64,000 nt of DNA, taken from Tricholoma matsutake (lineage: Eukaryota > Basidiomycota > Agaricomycetes > Agaricales > Tricholomataceae). Both the position numbers and the translations under genes were made by a program. The notes beneath the pieces are model-generated. The model did not search any database and was not told where the DNA came from. It saw only the letters and a list, made by a program, of their open reading frames with translations. The stretch spans positions 1,798,001 through 1,862,000 of the forward strand of contig AP026541.1 of NCBI GenBank assembly GCA_026075535.2. Reading direction: 5' to 3'. Positions 1-11,605 of this stretch are shown piece after piece (the first letter of the stretch is position 1; the number at the start of each line of letters is the position of its first letter).

Positions 1-2841
1 TCGGATACTGACTGGGCAGATGGGCAACTGTCGGAGTCATACTCCAAAAGGATTTCTTGGATCGCACCAAAGTGTTCTGATCCAGAATATTCACTGGCGT
101 CACCCCCAGTGTCAGACTCCAAGTTGCACAGTTCACCTTCTGAACTGTACTGAGAACCATCAGGGTTCATGTCTGACAAGGCAGACCCATATTCAGAGCG
201 AGAGTTATCCTCTGAGTTGCTGTACACTGCAGCGAGTCTCTCATTTGTTGCAGAATGTGAATCTGAGTCCTGGGTAGGACTCGAATGATGCTCACCACTC
301 GGTTGAGCACGGGAGGTTTGGGGATCAGCCATAGATGCTGATCCTTCTCGAGCAGCGTACATCTTAGCCAACAGTATGGGCTGTCCATACTTAGGGCAGC
401 CCTTATCTGTGGAGTAGTGTGGACCTCCACAGCTGTAACAAATCAGGGTCTTCTTGTCTTCAGACCTTTTGTCTGGTTTGGATCTGGAGTGTCTGGATGG
501 TTTCCCTCCAGACATGCGATGTCGAGTATCATGACGATCTTTGTTATGGCGATCACTATCACCATGACTTCAAAGCTCCTTGGTAGGAAACTTTGACCCC
601 GGATATTTAGAACTATCATGATAGTTCTTATTGTGTTTATGAGAACAATCCTGGGATCATTCATGAGACTGTTCGGGAGAATGGTCTTTCATTTTGGAAG
701 TTTTAGTCGAAGAGGATGTGCTCTTCGACTTGGTGGAATCCATTATATGCTTCTTTTCATTGAAGCATTTTCTCATCTTACCAATTTCCTCTGCCTGGCA
801 GGCAAAGTGTAGGATATCTTGCACTGAGCTTGTCTCAGTGGAACATCCTTTGTCTAGTACAAAGGATATGATGCTGGTGGGCAACCCAGTCACCAATTGC
901 ATTTTGAACATAAATGGATCAGGTGCCTGTATCATCCTGGTAGCATAGCGCTCCAGTTTGTGGTAATAGCCCATAATGCCCTCATCGGCATTATACTCAA
1001 CATTCCAGAACTTGTCAGTCACATCGTGGGTTGCATTTTCATGCACAAACTGGTCATGTAGGCCAGTGATGACTTCCTTGAAAGTCCAGGCAGATGTTGA
1101 CAGTACGCACTGTCAATGCTATCTTCAAACCAAGTGAGGGCAGTGTTCTCAAGGAACATCACCATATATTTGATGTGGTCTGAGTCCAGTTCAGGGCCAC
1201 ACACCTTGTTCACCTTTAACCACTGAAGAAGGGCATTCATCCATCTTTCAAAGGCTTCAGTGTTGGGTAATCTGCCATACTTCAATGGATTGGGAACCCT
1301 GGGACCATTCTTGCCTCCAGTGGCAGGAATCACTGTCAAGACAGAGACCTTGTTGTTGATCTGTCTATGTATCTTGGCATGAATGTCCCTCAAATATTTT
1401 GAGGGATGGCAAGAGCCTTTATCTCGATAAGAATCGGGATAGGAAGATGTAGACCAGTAAGGGCTACTTGGTTCTCATGGGGTGCCAGAACGTTCAGATG
1501 GGGTACGTCTGGAAGAAGTGCATGTTTGCACTCCTTGTCGGGGATTTGACAAGTTTCTGCAGGACACCTCTTCCTCAAATCAGGAAGAATGTTTGGTACT
1601 TTCATTGCTCGATGTGCTATATGTCGAGTCGCTATCACTTCCATTACCATCATTCCTGGACCCATCTCCATCTGGTGGTCCTCCATGGCCAGCATGACTC
1701 TGCACAGGCCATCGGGAATTTACAGATGGTGGGCTCTCTTGCTTTTTATGGCGAGATGAAGGGTCATCCTTATCCCAAGGTTGACCATCTTTGTCAAAAC
1801 AGATCCCCTGATTGGGGATCAAGGTGTGTCCGTCCTGGATATTGCCATCGTGTATCCTTTGAAGGACAATCCTTTTGTTGTTGATATAGTGTACCTTCCT
1901 TTTAGAAGGTACTTCACGAGATAACTTGGTGTCTGTAGACATGGGGAACCATGTCTGTGGGTGGCAGGATTTTCTTGTTCAGCTGGGTTGGTGAAACAAA
2001 GTTCAACAGGGTTGGGATCTCGTTCCATTGCTGTGGAACAAGACATAGTAGGGTTGATTATTTCCCCATGGGCAAAGTGACTGGCGTAACTTAATGCCAG
2101 ATCTTTAAGTTGGTTTTCCAACCTAATCGGTTCAAACTCTCTTGCATCCATGCAACGGGTAAACATATTCATTGCAATCTGAGCAAAATGCTCAGCTCCA
2201 AATTCATCATCCGATTCATCCTCTCGAGGTTTGGCCTCAAGGGGTCTTTTCTCTAGGTGTCGGCGCAGCCGATTGTCAGCATTCATCAGTGTTGCAGGTG
2301 CCGATGCTGTTAAATCTGACCATACGGCAGGGAATAATCCAGGTGTCTCGTACATCTGGCTGTTGCAGGGAAGATCGATACCACTACTGGGGGTAATCCG
2401 GTGGTTGTTGGGCTCTGGGGTCAATTCATCCAGAGGAGAAAGCTTCTGCAAGCCAGGAGGAGGTCCTGGATTGGAATGAGTGTCTCATTGACTGTTGTTT
2501 GATGAGAAAGATTTTCTGGATTTGGGTTCGCTGTCGTCAGCATCCTCGATGGTGGGCCGTCGATGGTGTGGGCTGAAGGCAGAGGAATCGAGATTTCTCA
2601 AAGCGGCTGTATGCACTTCGAGGGTCTGAAAGTCGCTAGTAGGAGAAACATCGTTTCTCGAGGTGCTTGTATGCGCCTCGAGTGGATGGGATCCAGCCAA
2701 ATCTTTCGGAGCATGCCAAGGAGAATCCAACCCTAATGGTGATGGATGAGGTTTACCTTGCACATCCTGCTTGGGAGCAGGCTTCAGCTTGTTCTTGTTC
2801 TTGGCCCTGGTCAAAACCATGGTCTTGTTCTTGAGGTACAA
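1..2841 (-). pseudogene. Ty3-type retrotransposon gag, broken, cut by window edge
   Basis: The minus strand reads as a Gag capsid protein starting near 2841. An acidic, serine-rich N-terminal part (2841-1580) is followed by a retrotransposon-gag-like core (1393-657) with the stretches WMNALLQWLKVNKVCGPEL, ALTWFEDS and YHKLERYATRM. A lysine/serine-rich tail and a variant zinc knuckle, CYSCGGPH..KGC, follow at about 442-395, and an acidic tail runs off the window start. The reading frame changes several times (near 1940, 1690, 1390, 1040 and 660), and a TGA at 2485-2487 sits where an Arg CGA fits, so it is not expressible as one protein. Protease and RT would lie beyond position 1. Assignment to Ty3/gypsy rather than copia rests on the gag style and is moderately sure. 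Confidence 0.72.
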
Positions 2842-3254
2842 TCTTCAGCAATGGAGAAAAGAATTTTGGTCATAGCAGCAGGCGAAAAGCAAAGAGTTGA
2901 GTGCAAAGAAACTTGATTTGGGTCCTAGCAACGGATATGCTTCCATCACTGATTGCATTGAGAATTTTCTCCCTTTGCGGGAGAAGTTCAGGGTTGTGTT
3001 GATGACGATTGCTGATGGGGCAATGTCGAGCTTAACTCTATATGAGTTTGAGTGTTTAAAAAACTGTAGTGAGTCATAGGGGGGTCCCTTAATATCACAC
3101 AGGAGCTAAACACAAATAACATATATTTATTGTGTGTACTCAAGGTGGTAGTAAAGAGATTGATTATGTAAATAGAAGGCTGGTCCCTTTATAGGGGCCA
3201 GCCAGGTCAATAGCAAAGAAATATAATATATACAAATGTGGGGTCAAGCCCCAG
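2842..3254. other. Non-coding leader, possible LTR remnant
   Basis: No convincing gene. Read on the minus strand it lies just upstream of the gag start and contains a TATA-like CTATAAAGGG (about 3188-3197). It may therefore be the 5' LTR or leader of the minus-strand element, but no second LTR copy is in the window to prove it. The 142-bp-LTR element begins at 3255 directly after it. Confidence 0.3.
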
Positions 3255-3396
3255 TGGAGTAGGGTGTCTGGGCACCTACTCCAGGTAGTCACATGACCAC
3301 GTAGTCAGTAGCCAATCACCTGTACATAGAGAGTCATCCTATCACTATCTGGGCATCCATGCCATCGCTATAGAGGAGACTCCCGGCACGTCTCCA
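3255..3396 (+). repeat. Left 142-bp LTR of the small element
   Basis: Starts TGGAGTAGGG and ends GTCTCCA. It matches 11606-11747 over all 142 bp except three C/T or G/A differences, each at a CpG. Confidence 0.8.
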
Positions 3397-3399
3397 TCT

Positions 3400-3414
3400 T
3401 GGTGATGAGAGCGT
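3400..3414 (+). other. Candidate primer-binding site
   Basis: TGGTGATGAGAGCG begins 4 bp inside the left LTR. Starting with TGG at this spacing is what a tRNA 3'-end primer site would show. The tRNA was not identified; resemblance to initiator-Met-type sites of TRIM elements is only partial. Confidence 0.45.
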
Positions 3415-3606
3415 GATTCGACTTGCTCACCACTGCTTAGACTTACTGGGCTTACTGCTACTTAGTTCCATTCTTGTCACTTCTGCCTTGATTCTCGCAA
3501 GCCACATCACAATGCACCCAGTTCTGGTTTTACAGTCTACAGTCATCACTAGTCTAGTTTTAAGTACCTGTTACAGTCCTCATCATTTAGCACCCCAGCT
3601 ATCGAT

Positions 3607-4466
3607 ATGCCTGGACCTGGGAACTCCAGAATTCCTACCCTGAGCACCTTTGCCAAAATTGGCTGTTTCTGTAACCCCACAACCGCCGCATCAACAGCCA
3701 TCATTTGCAACAGCTTACTGCGGAACGTCATACTGGAACTCCTGGAAAATGTGAAAACCAGAGCTCTTGAAGAAGGGAAGAAGCTTGGTAGAGAGGAACA
3801 GCTCAAGAAGGATGAAAACGCAAAGCAACAAGCATATGAAAATGGTTGGAGGGAAGGCCACAAAACTGGGCTTAAAGAAGGAAAGGAGGAACGGGAAGTG
3901 ACACACGAGCTGGCATATGAGGAAGGGAAGACAAATGGCCACCTGGAGGAAAGGGAGGACTGGGTGTCAAACCATGGTGAGGGCCTCCACACCTCCCCAG
4001 AGGTGTCGATGCCCCGAGTTTGAGACAGCATTGATGTGAGCACCCAAGCAACCCCAAGGACCAATGAAACAGCCTCCCAGACCAACATTGCCACCACCGT
4101 CGACTTCAGCACCCAAACCACTCCCAGTGCTACAGAAACAGCCACACAAACCCTCGACATGCATCCCAGCACTCCCCTCAACATTGCTATGTCACCACCA
4201 TCAATGCCAGCACAGCCACCATCAACATTGTCAACATTGTTGACAACAACCATGACAATGACTTCCTCCACCCCAAACCAGCTCCAAACACCTCGAAAAA
4301 CAATGGCACACCTTGCCGAGTCGACCCACAGCCCAACAGCAGACCCCCCAGCCCCCTAATGATGCTGCCACGTCACCGTCAACACGACAATTGAACCAAA
4401 CAGCCGAAAAATGACAACTAGGGCGATGACTAGCATGCAAATGGCTGCCCCCACTTTAGAGATGGC
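3607..4466 (+). pseudogene. Unknown coiled-coil protein, N-terminal part
   Basis: Translation from the ATG at 3607 gives a short hydrophobic start, then a long Glu/Lys-rich helical stretch with repeating GKKLGREEQ / GWREGHKTGLKEGKEE / AYEEGKTNGH motifs (about residues 50-120). A Thr/Ser/Gln-rich repeat region (TQATPRTNETASQTN style, from 4036) follows. A TGA at 4021-4023 interrupts one continuous frame where CGA fits, and more disruptions lie near 4357-4400. The coding sequence is then split by the chromovirus at 4466/4467 and resumes at 10519. I recall similar multi-copy hypothetical proteins in Agaricomycetes, but no function is known to me. It is the only cargo of the 142-bp-LTR element. 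Confidence 0.6.
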
Positions 4467-4892
4467 TGTAAGGGGACTAGGGGGGTGCCCTGTGTGTTTT
4501 TCCTATTTTTTATGTTTGTCCTATATTTTTCCCCACCTCATTTCCTTCTATTCTTCATTTTCTATGATTTTTCCGGATTTTATTACTAATTTTCCCTTGC
4601 TATCATGTTTGTACATGTTGACACTTTTATATTTAGAGGCGGAGTACCCCTTCTGACACATACCCCTTGGTATCATGTCATTCGGCGGCCTTGATCCGCC
4701 TATCTCCGCCTTTTTCTATTTTTAGGTTATATTTGATTTTTGTCATCTTCACATATACTGGGCATCAGCAAGGGGATCCTTAGAGTTTTCTCTTTGGATT
4801 TCCCTTTGCTAGGTGTGTCCCCAATGCCTGTATTATGTAGTATAATTTTAACTTCGGATTTCCCTTTGCTAGAGGCTTAGGTTGCCCTTATA
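4467..4892 (+). repeat. 5' LTR of chromovirus
   Basis: 426 bp, starting TGTAAGGGGACTAGG and ending GCCCTTATA (TG...TA ends rather than TG...CA). It aligns without gaps to 10088-10513. Confidence 0.93.
4752..4791 (+). promoter_or_regulatory. LTR promoter and likely transcript 5' end
   Basis: CATATACT lies about 29 bp upstream of AGAGTTTTCT (4782-4791), the normal TATA-to-start spacing. AGAGTTTTCT is the exact reverse complement of the sequence just downstream of the LTR (4895-4904), as expected if transcription starts near 4782 and the RNA primes itself. Confidence 0.5.
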
Positions 4893-4894
4893 GT

Positions 4895-4904
4895 AGAAAA
4901 CTCT
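4895..4904 (+). other. Candidate self-priming site
   Basis: AGAAAACTCT lies 2 bp past the LTR end, where a tRNA primer site would be expected, but it lacks the TGG start. It is complementary over 10 bases to 4782-4791. The same pair is kept in the other copies (36841-36914 and 42953-43091). Tf1/sushi-type chromoviruses are known to self-prime this way. Confidence 0.5.
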
Positions 4905-5058
4905 CTCCTAAGGCCCGAAAATCGCAAACGCGCTGCCCAAGATAGGCAGGTACGGACTGGACGACGCTTCCCAAAGCTCCACAGAGTCCCTACACACTGT
5001 TCCAGATAATCTTGCCTTTATTACGCCACCATTTTCGCCAAACGCACTCCCTAGCGAC

Positions 5059-6177
5059 ATGGATGCATCAGAACGCTTCGACACGCTTGAAAGCGACGTT
5101 TCCGGAATGTGCGCGCAAATCGACTCGCTTAAATCTACGATTGAAAACTTCATTAGGACCCTCCAGGCTAACCCTACGACCAATAGTTCCCCCTTTACGA
5201 CTCCAAGCGCACCCAACAACGACGTTTTGCCAAACGCATCCACTAAGGAATGTGCCCAGATCAAACTGTCCCCCCCCGCCGAATTTAATGGTGCAGGTGC
5301 GCATGGACGTGCATTCCTTAATTCCTGTGAGTTATACATTAGTCTCCAGTCGCATCAATTTGTCAATGAGGCTGCAAAAATTTATTGGGCCTTCACATAC
5401 ATGAAATCTGAACACGCCTATCTCTATGTGGACTGTATCCTACGTCAAACTAAAGAACTCGGTTCTCTACCTTTCTCCACTTGGGGTGACTTTCGAGCTG
5501 AGTTTGTACGCCACTTCTGCCCCCTCAATGAACGCCACTGAGCAGTGACACGACTTGAGTCATCCGCTTACCACCAGGGACGTCGATCCGTGGACGACTA
5601 TATCGATGAGTTCAAGGATTTGGTGGACATGGCAGGATATGGGAGTGGGTTACCAGTGGTGGTGAAGTTCCGATGGGGGCTCAACCGAGAAATTCAGGAC
5701 CAGATTGCACAGATGTTGGAAGGGCACCCAGTGGACGATGATATCCTTGCTTGGTATGAAGCTGCTTCACTCTGTGACGAGAACTGACTCACAAATGCGG
5801 CGTTTAATGCTGCATTCCATGCTCCAACTACCACTCATACGCCCTACACCTTCAATCGAAGCCTCCCCCGCCCTAACCCCATTCCTGTTCATCAAACTCC
5901 CACACCAGCCGTCAATGTCCCAGTACCAATGGATGTTGATGCAGCCCGCAGCCATGCACGTAAGTTGGATCTCTGCTACCATTGTGGGGAACCTGGACAC
6001 AGGGCTGGAGCATGTCCCCATCGTCAGGATATCCGCATGCTCACCCCCGAGGGACGAGACAAACTCCTGCAAGATTTGTTGGCACTTGTAGATGTTGAGG
6101 AAGCGAAGGATCAAGTTGCAGAGGAGATTAAGTTGGAAGTTGTAGAGGAGCAGGATTTTCCTATTCGCAGCGAGTGA
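5059..6177 (+). pseudogene. gag: Chromovirus Gag
   Basis: One frame from the ATG at 5059 to the stop at 6175-6177. An N-terminal helical segment (SLKSTIENFIRTLQ) is followed by a capsid-like core (LNSCELYISLQ..., FSTWGDFRAEFVRHF, RRSVDDYIDEFKDLVDMAGY, VVKFRWGLNREIQDQIAQML) and a C-terminal CCHC zinc knuckle, CYHCGEPGHRAGAC (about 5974-6015), which binds the RNA genome. TGA codons at 5539-5541 and 5785-5787 break the frame. The related copy has CAA at the first site, so CGA is the likely ancestor; the second TGA is shared. The start was chosen because upstream in-frame ATGs are missing in this copy. Pol follows in the -1 frame with a short overlap. Confidence 0.85.
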
Positions 6178-9100
6178 ATTGTACGCCCTCACTGCCTGTC
6201 CATAACCGCTTTGAAGTCTTGTCAGTTGAATCCCCAGAGAATGAATCCATTTCTGTGACTGCTCCCCTCTCTGACCCTTCGAAGTTGGCTAAAGACATAC
6301 CTGCTCTCCCCATCTCTCCTTCTACTCCACATCCCAAAATTAAATCATGGGAGTGTAAACTACCACACAAGTATATTGTGGCATCCACTCCCTCTGCACA
6401 TTCCTTAAACCTAGCCATCGAACTGCAGATGACCGACACTGGACAGATACTCGGTGTCTCTGCGCTCCTGGACTCTGGTGCGACTGGTCTCTTCATTGAT
6501 TCCCATCTGGTACAACAACATCGCCTAAATACTCGCTCACTCTCATGTCCGATACCTGTATATAACATGGATGGATCCCCAAATGAAGCTGGTGCCATCT
6601 GAGAGGTTGCAGACCTGGTTCTCCATTACAAAGATCATAGTGAGTGTGCCCTTTTTGCTGTCACTCAATTAGGAAAGCAAAAGGTGATTTTGGGATATCC
6701 ATGGCTTTGAGACCATAACCCAGAGGTCGACTGGCATACCGGGGAGGTTACCATGAGCCGATGTCCATCCCGCTGTCGGACGTGTTTCACAGAAGCCAGG
6801 CAAGAACGTCGTGGACAGAAGGCGGCAATACGACGTACTCAGAAGTGTTGTGCTGGACCCCTGCCTATACCTGAAGTGGAATTGGAAGGGGTTCCTGATC
6901 TAATGCCGGACTCAGATGATGATGATGAGGACCCAGAGGAAGTGGAGGAGGGTGATCGGATCTTCTACACTGTGATTTGCTCATCGCATGAGGTGTGTGC
7001 CACATCAAACATATCCCAATGCCTCACCGAGGCCTTCCACAAAAACAATGCTGCTAAATCCTCTACTAACTCCTTACTCCCTCATCTCCATGAGTTTGAA
7101 GACGTTTTCTCCAAGGAGTCATTTGACTCTCTTCCTGCGTGCAAGCCATGGGATCACGCGATCGAACTCACCCCCGGTGCAACCCCTTCATCCTCCAAGG
7201 TCTATCCTCTCTCTCCGGAAGAACAATGGCAGCTTGACCAGTTCATCGACGAGCACCTGGCCTCTGGACGTATTCGACCATCGAAGTCACCCATGGCCTC
7301 TCCCTTTTTCTTTGTCAAGAAGAAGGATGGCTCACTTCGACCAGTTCAAGACTACAGAAGGCTCAACAACATCATGGTCAAAAATCGCTACCCACTACCC
7401 CTCATCTCCAAACTCGTAAACCAGCTCTGTGGAGCCCGATACTTCACCAAGCTCGATGTCTGTTGGGGCTATAATAATGTGAGGATAAAGGAGGGAGATG
7501 AGTGGAAGGCAGCCTTTTGTACCAACCATGGTCTTTTTGAACCGCTTGTCATGTTCTTTGGCCTTACTAATAGCCCTGCCACCTTTCAGAGCATGATGAA
7601 CGACATCTTCCACGACCTCATCCTCAAAGGCGTTGTCTGCATCTATCTCGACGACATCCTCATCTTCACTCGCATGGTTGAAGAGCACCGTTGCATCATG
7701 CACCTTGTCCTAGAGCGACTTCAATGGTACAAACTCTACCTTCGTCAGGACAAATGCAAGTTCGAAAGGACCAAGATCGAGTACCTCGGCCTGATTATCT
7801 TGGAGGGTCAAGTGGAGATGGATCCTATCAAGGTAAACGGGGTCACAGCTTGGCCGACACCCACGAACAAGAAGGAGGTGCAGTCTTTCCTGGGCTTCAT
7901 CAATTTCTATTGGTGTTTTATCAAGGATTTCTCACATCATGCACGACTACTGTTTGACTTGACAGGAAAGGAGGCATGGAGGTGGGATAATGCACAACAG
8001 GAGGCATTCGAAAAGCTTAAGGAGATGGTCACTTCTGCTCTGATCCTTACCTTTGCTGACGATTCGCGTCCTTTTCGTGTAGAAGCCGACAGTTCTGACT
8101 TTGCAACGGGTGCCATGTTGTCTCAGCAGTCTTTGGAGGACCAGAAGTGGCATCCTGTTGCATTCTACTCCAAAAGCCTTAGTGCTGTAGAGCGAAACTA
8201 CGAGATCCATGACAAGGAGATGTTGGCGATAATGCATGCGCTTGAGGAGTGGCAACACTTCCTTGAGGGTGCCCAACACAAGGTGGAAATTTTGACAGAT
8301 CACAAGAATCTCGAGTACTTCATGACAGCCAAGAAATTGAACCGTCGTCAAGCTCATTGGTCCCTGTATCTATCTAGATTCAACTTCTCCTTGCACCACC
8401 ATCCGGGTCACAGCATGGGGAAGACCGATGCCCTATCCCGACGTGCAGACCATGGGGATGGCAGTGGTGACAACCAAAACATTGTGCTGTTGCAGCCAGA
8501 CCTGTTCACCATTCAGGCACTGGAAGGCATCGCACCCCAGGGCAAGGAGCGGGACATCCTACGTGACATTCATCATGCAAACCATAGTGGTTTACATGAG
8601 GATATTGTTGCCTGAGCTGTTAAAGAACTGAGGAAGGGATCGACCCTTTCCTTACATGCAGCAGAGTGGGCTGAAAAGGAGGACTTGTTGTATTTCAGGG
8701 ATCGCATCTATGTTCCCAATGACCCAGACCTTCACCGGCGCATCATATCCCAACACCATGACTCACAGATTGCTGGCCACCCTGGATGCTGGAAGACCTT
8801 GGAGCTCACCTCATGGAACTATTGGTGGCCACAAATGTCACGGCTCATTGGTCAGTATTGTCGCACTTGTGACCTTTGCTTATGCACCAAGGTTCCTCAT
8901 CGCAAGCCTATTGGTGAGCTACACCCTCTTCCTGTTCCAGAGAGTCGTTGGGATGTCATCAGCGTCGACTTTGTGGTGGAATTGCCAGAGTCAAACGGGT
9001 TTGATGCGGTGATGTGCACAGTTGACTCAGTGGGAAAATGCGCTCACTTCATTCCCACTCACACCACTGTCAGTGCCCTAGGTGCCACTCGACTCTACCT

Positions 9101-10076
9101 CCACCACGTGTGGAAATTACATGGACTTCCTGGTGCCTTCCTCTCGGATCATGGCCCTCAGTTCATGGCAGAGTTCACTTGTGAGCTGTACTGACTCCTG
9201 GGGATCAAACTCCTCGCTTCAACTGCTTATCACCCACAAACTGATGGCCAGACGGAGCGAGTCAACCAGGAACTGGAGCAGTACATCTGCCTCTTTGTCA
9301 ATGAATGCCAGGACGATTGGGATGATCTCCTTCCTTTGGCCAAGTTCGGATACAACAACCATGTCCATGCTTCCACTCAACAGACCCCTTTCCTCTTAGA
9401 CACTGGACGACATCCACGCATGGGATTTGAACCTCGCCAAACTCCCTCACACATTGAGACGGTGAATGAGTTCACAGAATGCATGAGGGATAGCTTGGAG
9501 GAGGCAAGGGCAGCCTTAGCAAAGGTGAAGGACGACATGGCGCGATTTTACAACCAACGCCACTCCCCAACCCCTCAGTACAAGGTTGGTGATCGAGTTT
9601 ATCTTGACTCCAGTGACATCTCCACTACACGTCCATCCAAGAAACTCGCTCATCGCTTCTTGGGACCTTTCCCCATTGTCAAGTGCATTGGAACGCATGC
9701 CTATCATCTACACCTCCCAGCCTCCATGTCCAGACTCCATCCCATCTTCCATGTCGTCAAATTGCTTCCAGCTCTCCCAGATCTGTTCCCGGGACACCAT
9801 TCACACCCACCACCACCACCTACAGTGATCGAGGGAGAACCCCAATATGAAGTCGAGTCAATCTTGGACAGCCGTTTGCGTCGAGGAAAACTCCAGTATT
9901 TGGTACATTGGAAGGGTTATGGGTATGAGGAGAACTCATGGGTTGAAGAGTCTGACATAAATGCCCCTCAGTTAATCAAGGAATTCCACCGACGGCACAC
10001 TGCTGCACCACGTCGCATTCAAGTCACGGACTTTGGTCGTATGCGATTTCAAATGCATCGGGGCAATGCATCTTAG
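6174..10076 (+). pseudogene. pol: Chromovirus Pol with chromodomain
   Basis: A single frame holds all pol domains. The aspartic protease has LLDSGATGLFID near 6467-6502. The reverse transcriptase has RPVQDYRRLN near 7340 and catalytic YLDDIL at 7644-7661. RNase H runs about 8040-8460 with TDHKNLEYF. The integrase zinc finger has H..H (HHDSQIAGH) and CRTCDLC near 8755-8890, and its core has DFVVELP, TVDSVGKCAHF and TERVNQELEQ. A C-terminal chromodomain at about 9847-10005 (YEVESILD...[20 protein letters not shown]) would target methylated-histone chromatin. Four TGA codons interrupt it (6600, 6708, 8613, 9192). The sister copy reads CGA at the third and CAA at the fourth. No indels were found. 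It would make cDNA and integrate it if intact. Confidence 0.92.
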
Positions 10077-10084
10077 AGAGGGGG
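10075..10084 (+). other. Polypurine tract
   Basis: AGAGAGGGGG lies a few bases before the 3' LTR. This is the usual plus-strand DNA primer position in LTR elements, and its first bases overlap the pol stop codon. Confidence 0.7.
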
Positions 10085-10087
10085 TGA

Positions 10088-10513
10088 TGTAAGGGGACTA
10101 GGGGGGTGCCCTGTGTGTTTTTCCTATTTTTTATGTTTGTCCTATATTTTTCCCCACCTCATTTCCTTCTATTCTTCATTTTCTATGATTTTTCCGGATT
10201 TTATTACTAATTTTCCCTTGCTATCATGTTTGTACATGTTGACACTTTTATATTTAGAGGCGGAGTACCCCTTCCGACACATACCCCTTGGTATGATGTC
10301 ATTCAGTGGCCTTGATCCGCCTATCTCCACCTTTTTCTATTTTTAGGTTATATTTGATTTTTGTTGTCTTCACATATACTGGGCATCAGCAAGGGGATCC
10401 TTAGAGTTTTCTCTTCGGATTTCCCTTTGCTAGGTGTGTCCCCAATGCCTGTATTATGTAGTATAATTTTAACTTCGGATTTCCCTTTGCTAGAGGCTTA
10501 GGTTGCCCTTATA
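10088..10513 (+). repeat. 3' LTR of chromovirus
   Basis: 426 bp and gapless against the 5' LTR. The differences (for example TCTGAC/TCCGAC and CGGCGG/CAGTGG) are almost all CpG transitions. ATGGC follows as the target duplication. Confidence 0.93.
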
Positions 10514-10518
10514 ATGGC

Positions 10519-11460
10519 TAACCAGGCCACAAACGACGCACAGAGAACACCCAACACCCAGACAATGGAGTTACGCAATGACAAGCACATTTGCTTGTTG
10601 AAACACCTCATTTATTCGACTAAACAAACTTACTCGCCCCAGAACTCCAAACGAAGGCCCAGGAGCCCTCCAGTAGCACCTTGCTCCCCCCAGCTCAATC
10701 CCCAGCCCCTCGTTCTGCACCTTGAGCCTGCTGCCGCTGCTACATCACCCCCAATGCTGCCTACACCTCACATAGCTGCCACGTCACCAACAATGTTGTC
10801 TACACCTGGGGACATCCCCCATTCATTGTCTATGGCTCATTTGCTGCCTACACACCCCAGAAAGCCCCAGAAAGCCCAGAAATGAGCTGTTTCGCTGTGT
10901 ACTGCTTCCTACACCCCTACTGCATCACTAACGACGCTGTTGTCACCCACGAGCACCCCCAATCTGCTGGCTACACTCCCATCTCTGCCCATGCACCCAT
11001 GCCGATCCCAGTGCACCCAGGAACGTGCTGTCTCATTACCCCCACCTCTCATCAAACCACCATTGAGCCCTACACCACCTCCTGTGCATTTCAACTGGGC
11101 AGATGATGCCGAGTCCCTGCCTATTCCCCTGCATACTGCACCTGCACCCCCACGAGACATCTCTGGTCTGAAAATGGGCTGTCCACAGCCATTCAGGACA
11201 TTACGATGACGGACTTGACGAAGATGACCCCCCATGCAGTATTTCTTGTCTCGAAATTTTTTTAATCCAGCCTTGCCTTCTTTTGTTCTACCTCAACCTT
11301 TCATTACTTGATGACACCCCTCTGGTATAGGCCCAGGCAAGCCCACCATCATAGTGCCCTTTGGACCTCCAGTTCCAATACTTGACTGGGATCAAGACCT
11401 CTGCTCCTCAATTTGGGTCAGGCACTTCGAGCTTTGGGATGGACACCCCCATGTTGAGTC
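10519..11460 (+). pseudogene. Unknown coiled-coil protein, C-terminal part
   Basis: This continues the frame broken at 4466. Joining across the target duplication keeps one reading frame through a Pro/Ser/Thr-rich segment with near-repeats (ATSPPMLPTP, ATSPTMLSTP), which ends in a stop near 10885. Further pieces in shifted frames read HFNWADDAESLPI...PPRDISGL (about 11090-11170) and, after a one-base shift near 11397, LDWDQDP / LLLNLGQALRALGW (about 11378-11450). I recall an LDWDxDPxLxxLxxALRALGW-like end in multi-copy Agaricomycete hypothetical proteins, which supports this being one gene. It is clearly a pseudogene. No enzyme motif is visible. Confidence 0.55.
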
Positions 11461-11605
11461 TTCCACTATTATATTTTTTATATCATGCATAGAATCTTTC
11501 TGGTTACATTGTTTATATTATTCCTATACCTATGGTTTTGTTTTCAGCTTTTTTTGTTTTCTTTCTGTGGCAACAGGGATGTTGCCTTTTTTGGAGGTGG
11601 GCAGA
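11461..11605 (+). other. 3' untranslated part of the small LTR element
   Basis: AT-rich non-coding stretch ending in the purine tract GGAGGTGGGCAGA (about 11593-11605), directly before the right LTR, as for a polypurine tract. Confidence 0.5.

Larger units (their letters stand above)
4467..10513 (+). mobile_element. Full-length chromodomain Ty3/gypsy element
   Basis: Two 426-bp LTRs flank gag and pol in the order protease, RT, RNase H, integrase, chromodomain. It is bounded by a perfect 5-bp target duplication, ATGGC (4462-4466 and 10514-10518). The LTRs differ at about 8 of 426 positions, nearly all at former CpG sites. The reading frames carry six in-frame TGA codons and no obvious frameshift besides the gag/pol junction, so the copy is young but dead by point mutation. 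It interrupts the gene of the 142-bp-LTR element and is therefore younger. A second, more decayed copy lies at 40714-52125 and a fragment at 36533-37433. Confidence 0.95.

Noticed and set aside
3549..4271. Long minus-strand ORF of 240 residues
   Set aside because: It is the antisense shadow of the Thr/Gln-rich and Glu/Lys-rich coding region on the plus strand; its composition gives no domain.
6132..6180. Programmed -1 frameshift site between gag and pol
   Set aside because: The frames overlap by about 40 bases in the -1 direction, but no X-XXY-YYZ heptamer is present, and the second copy has a one-base difference here.
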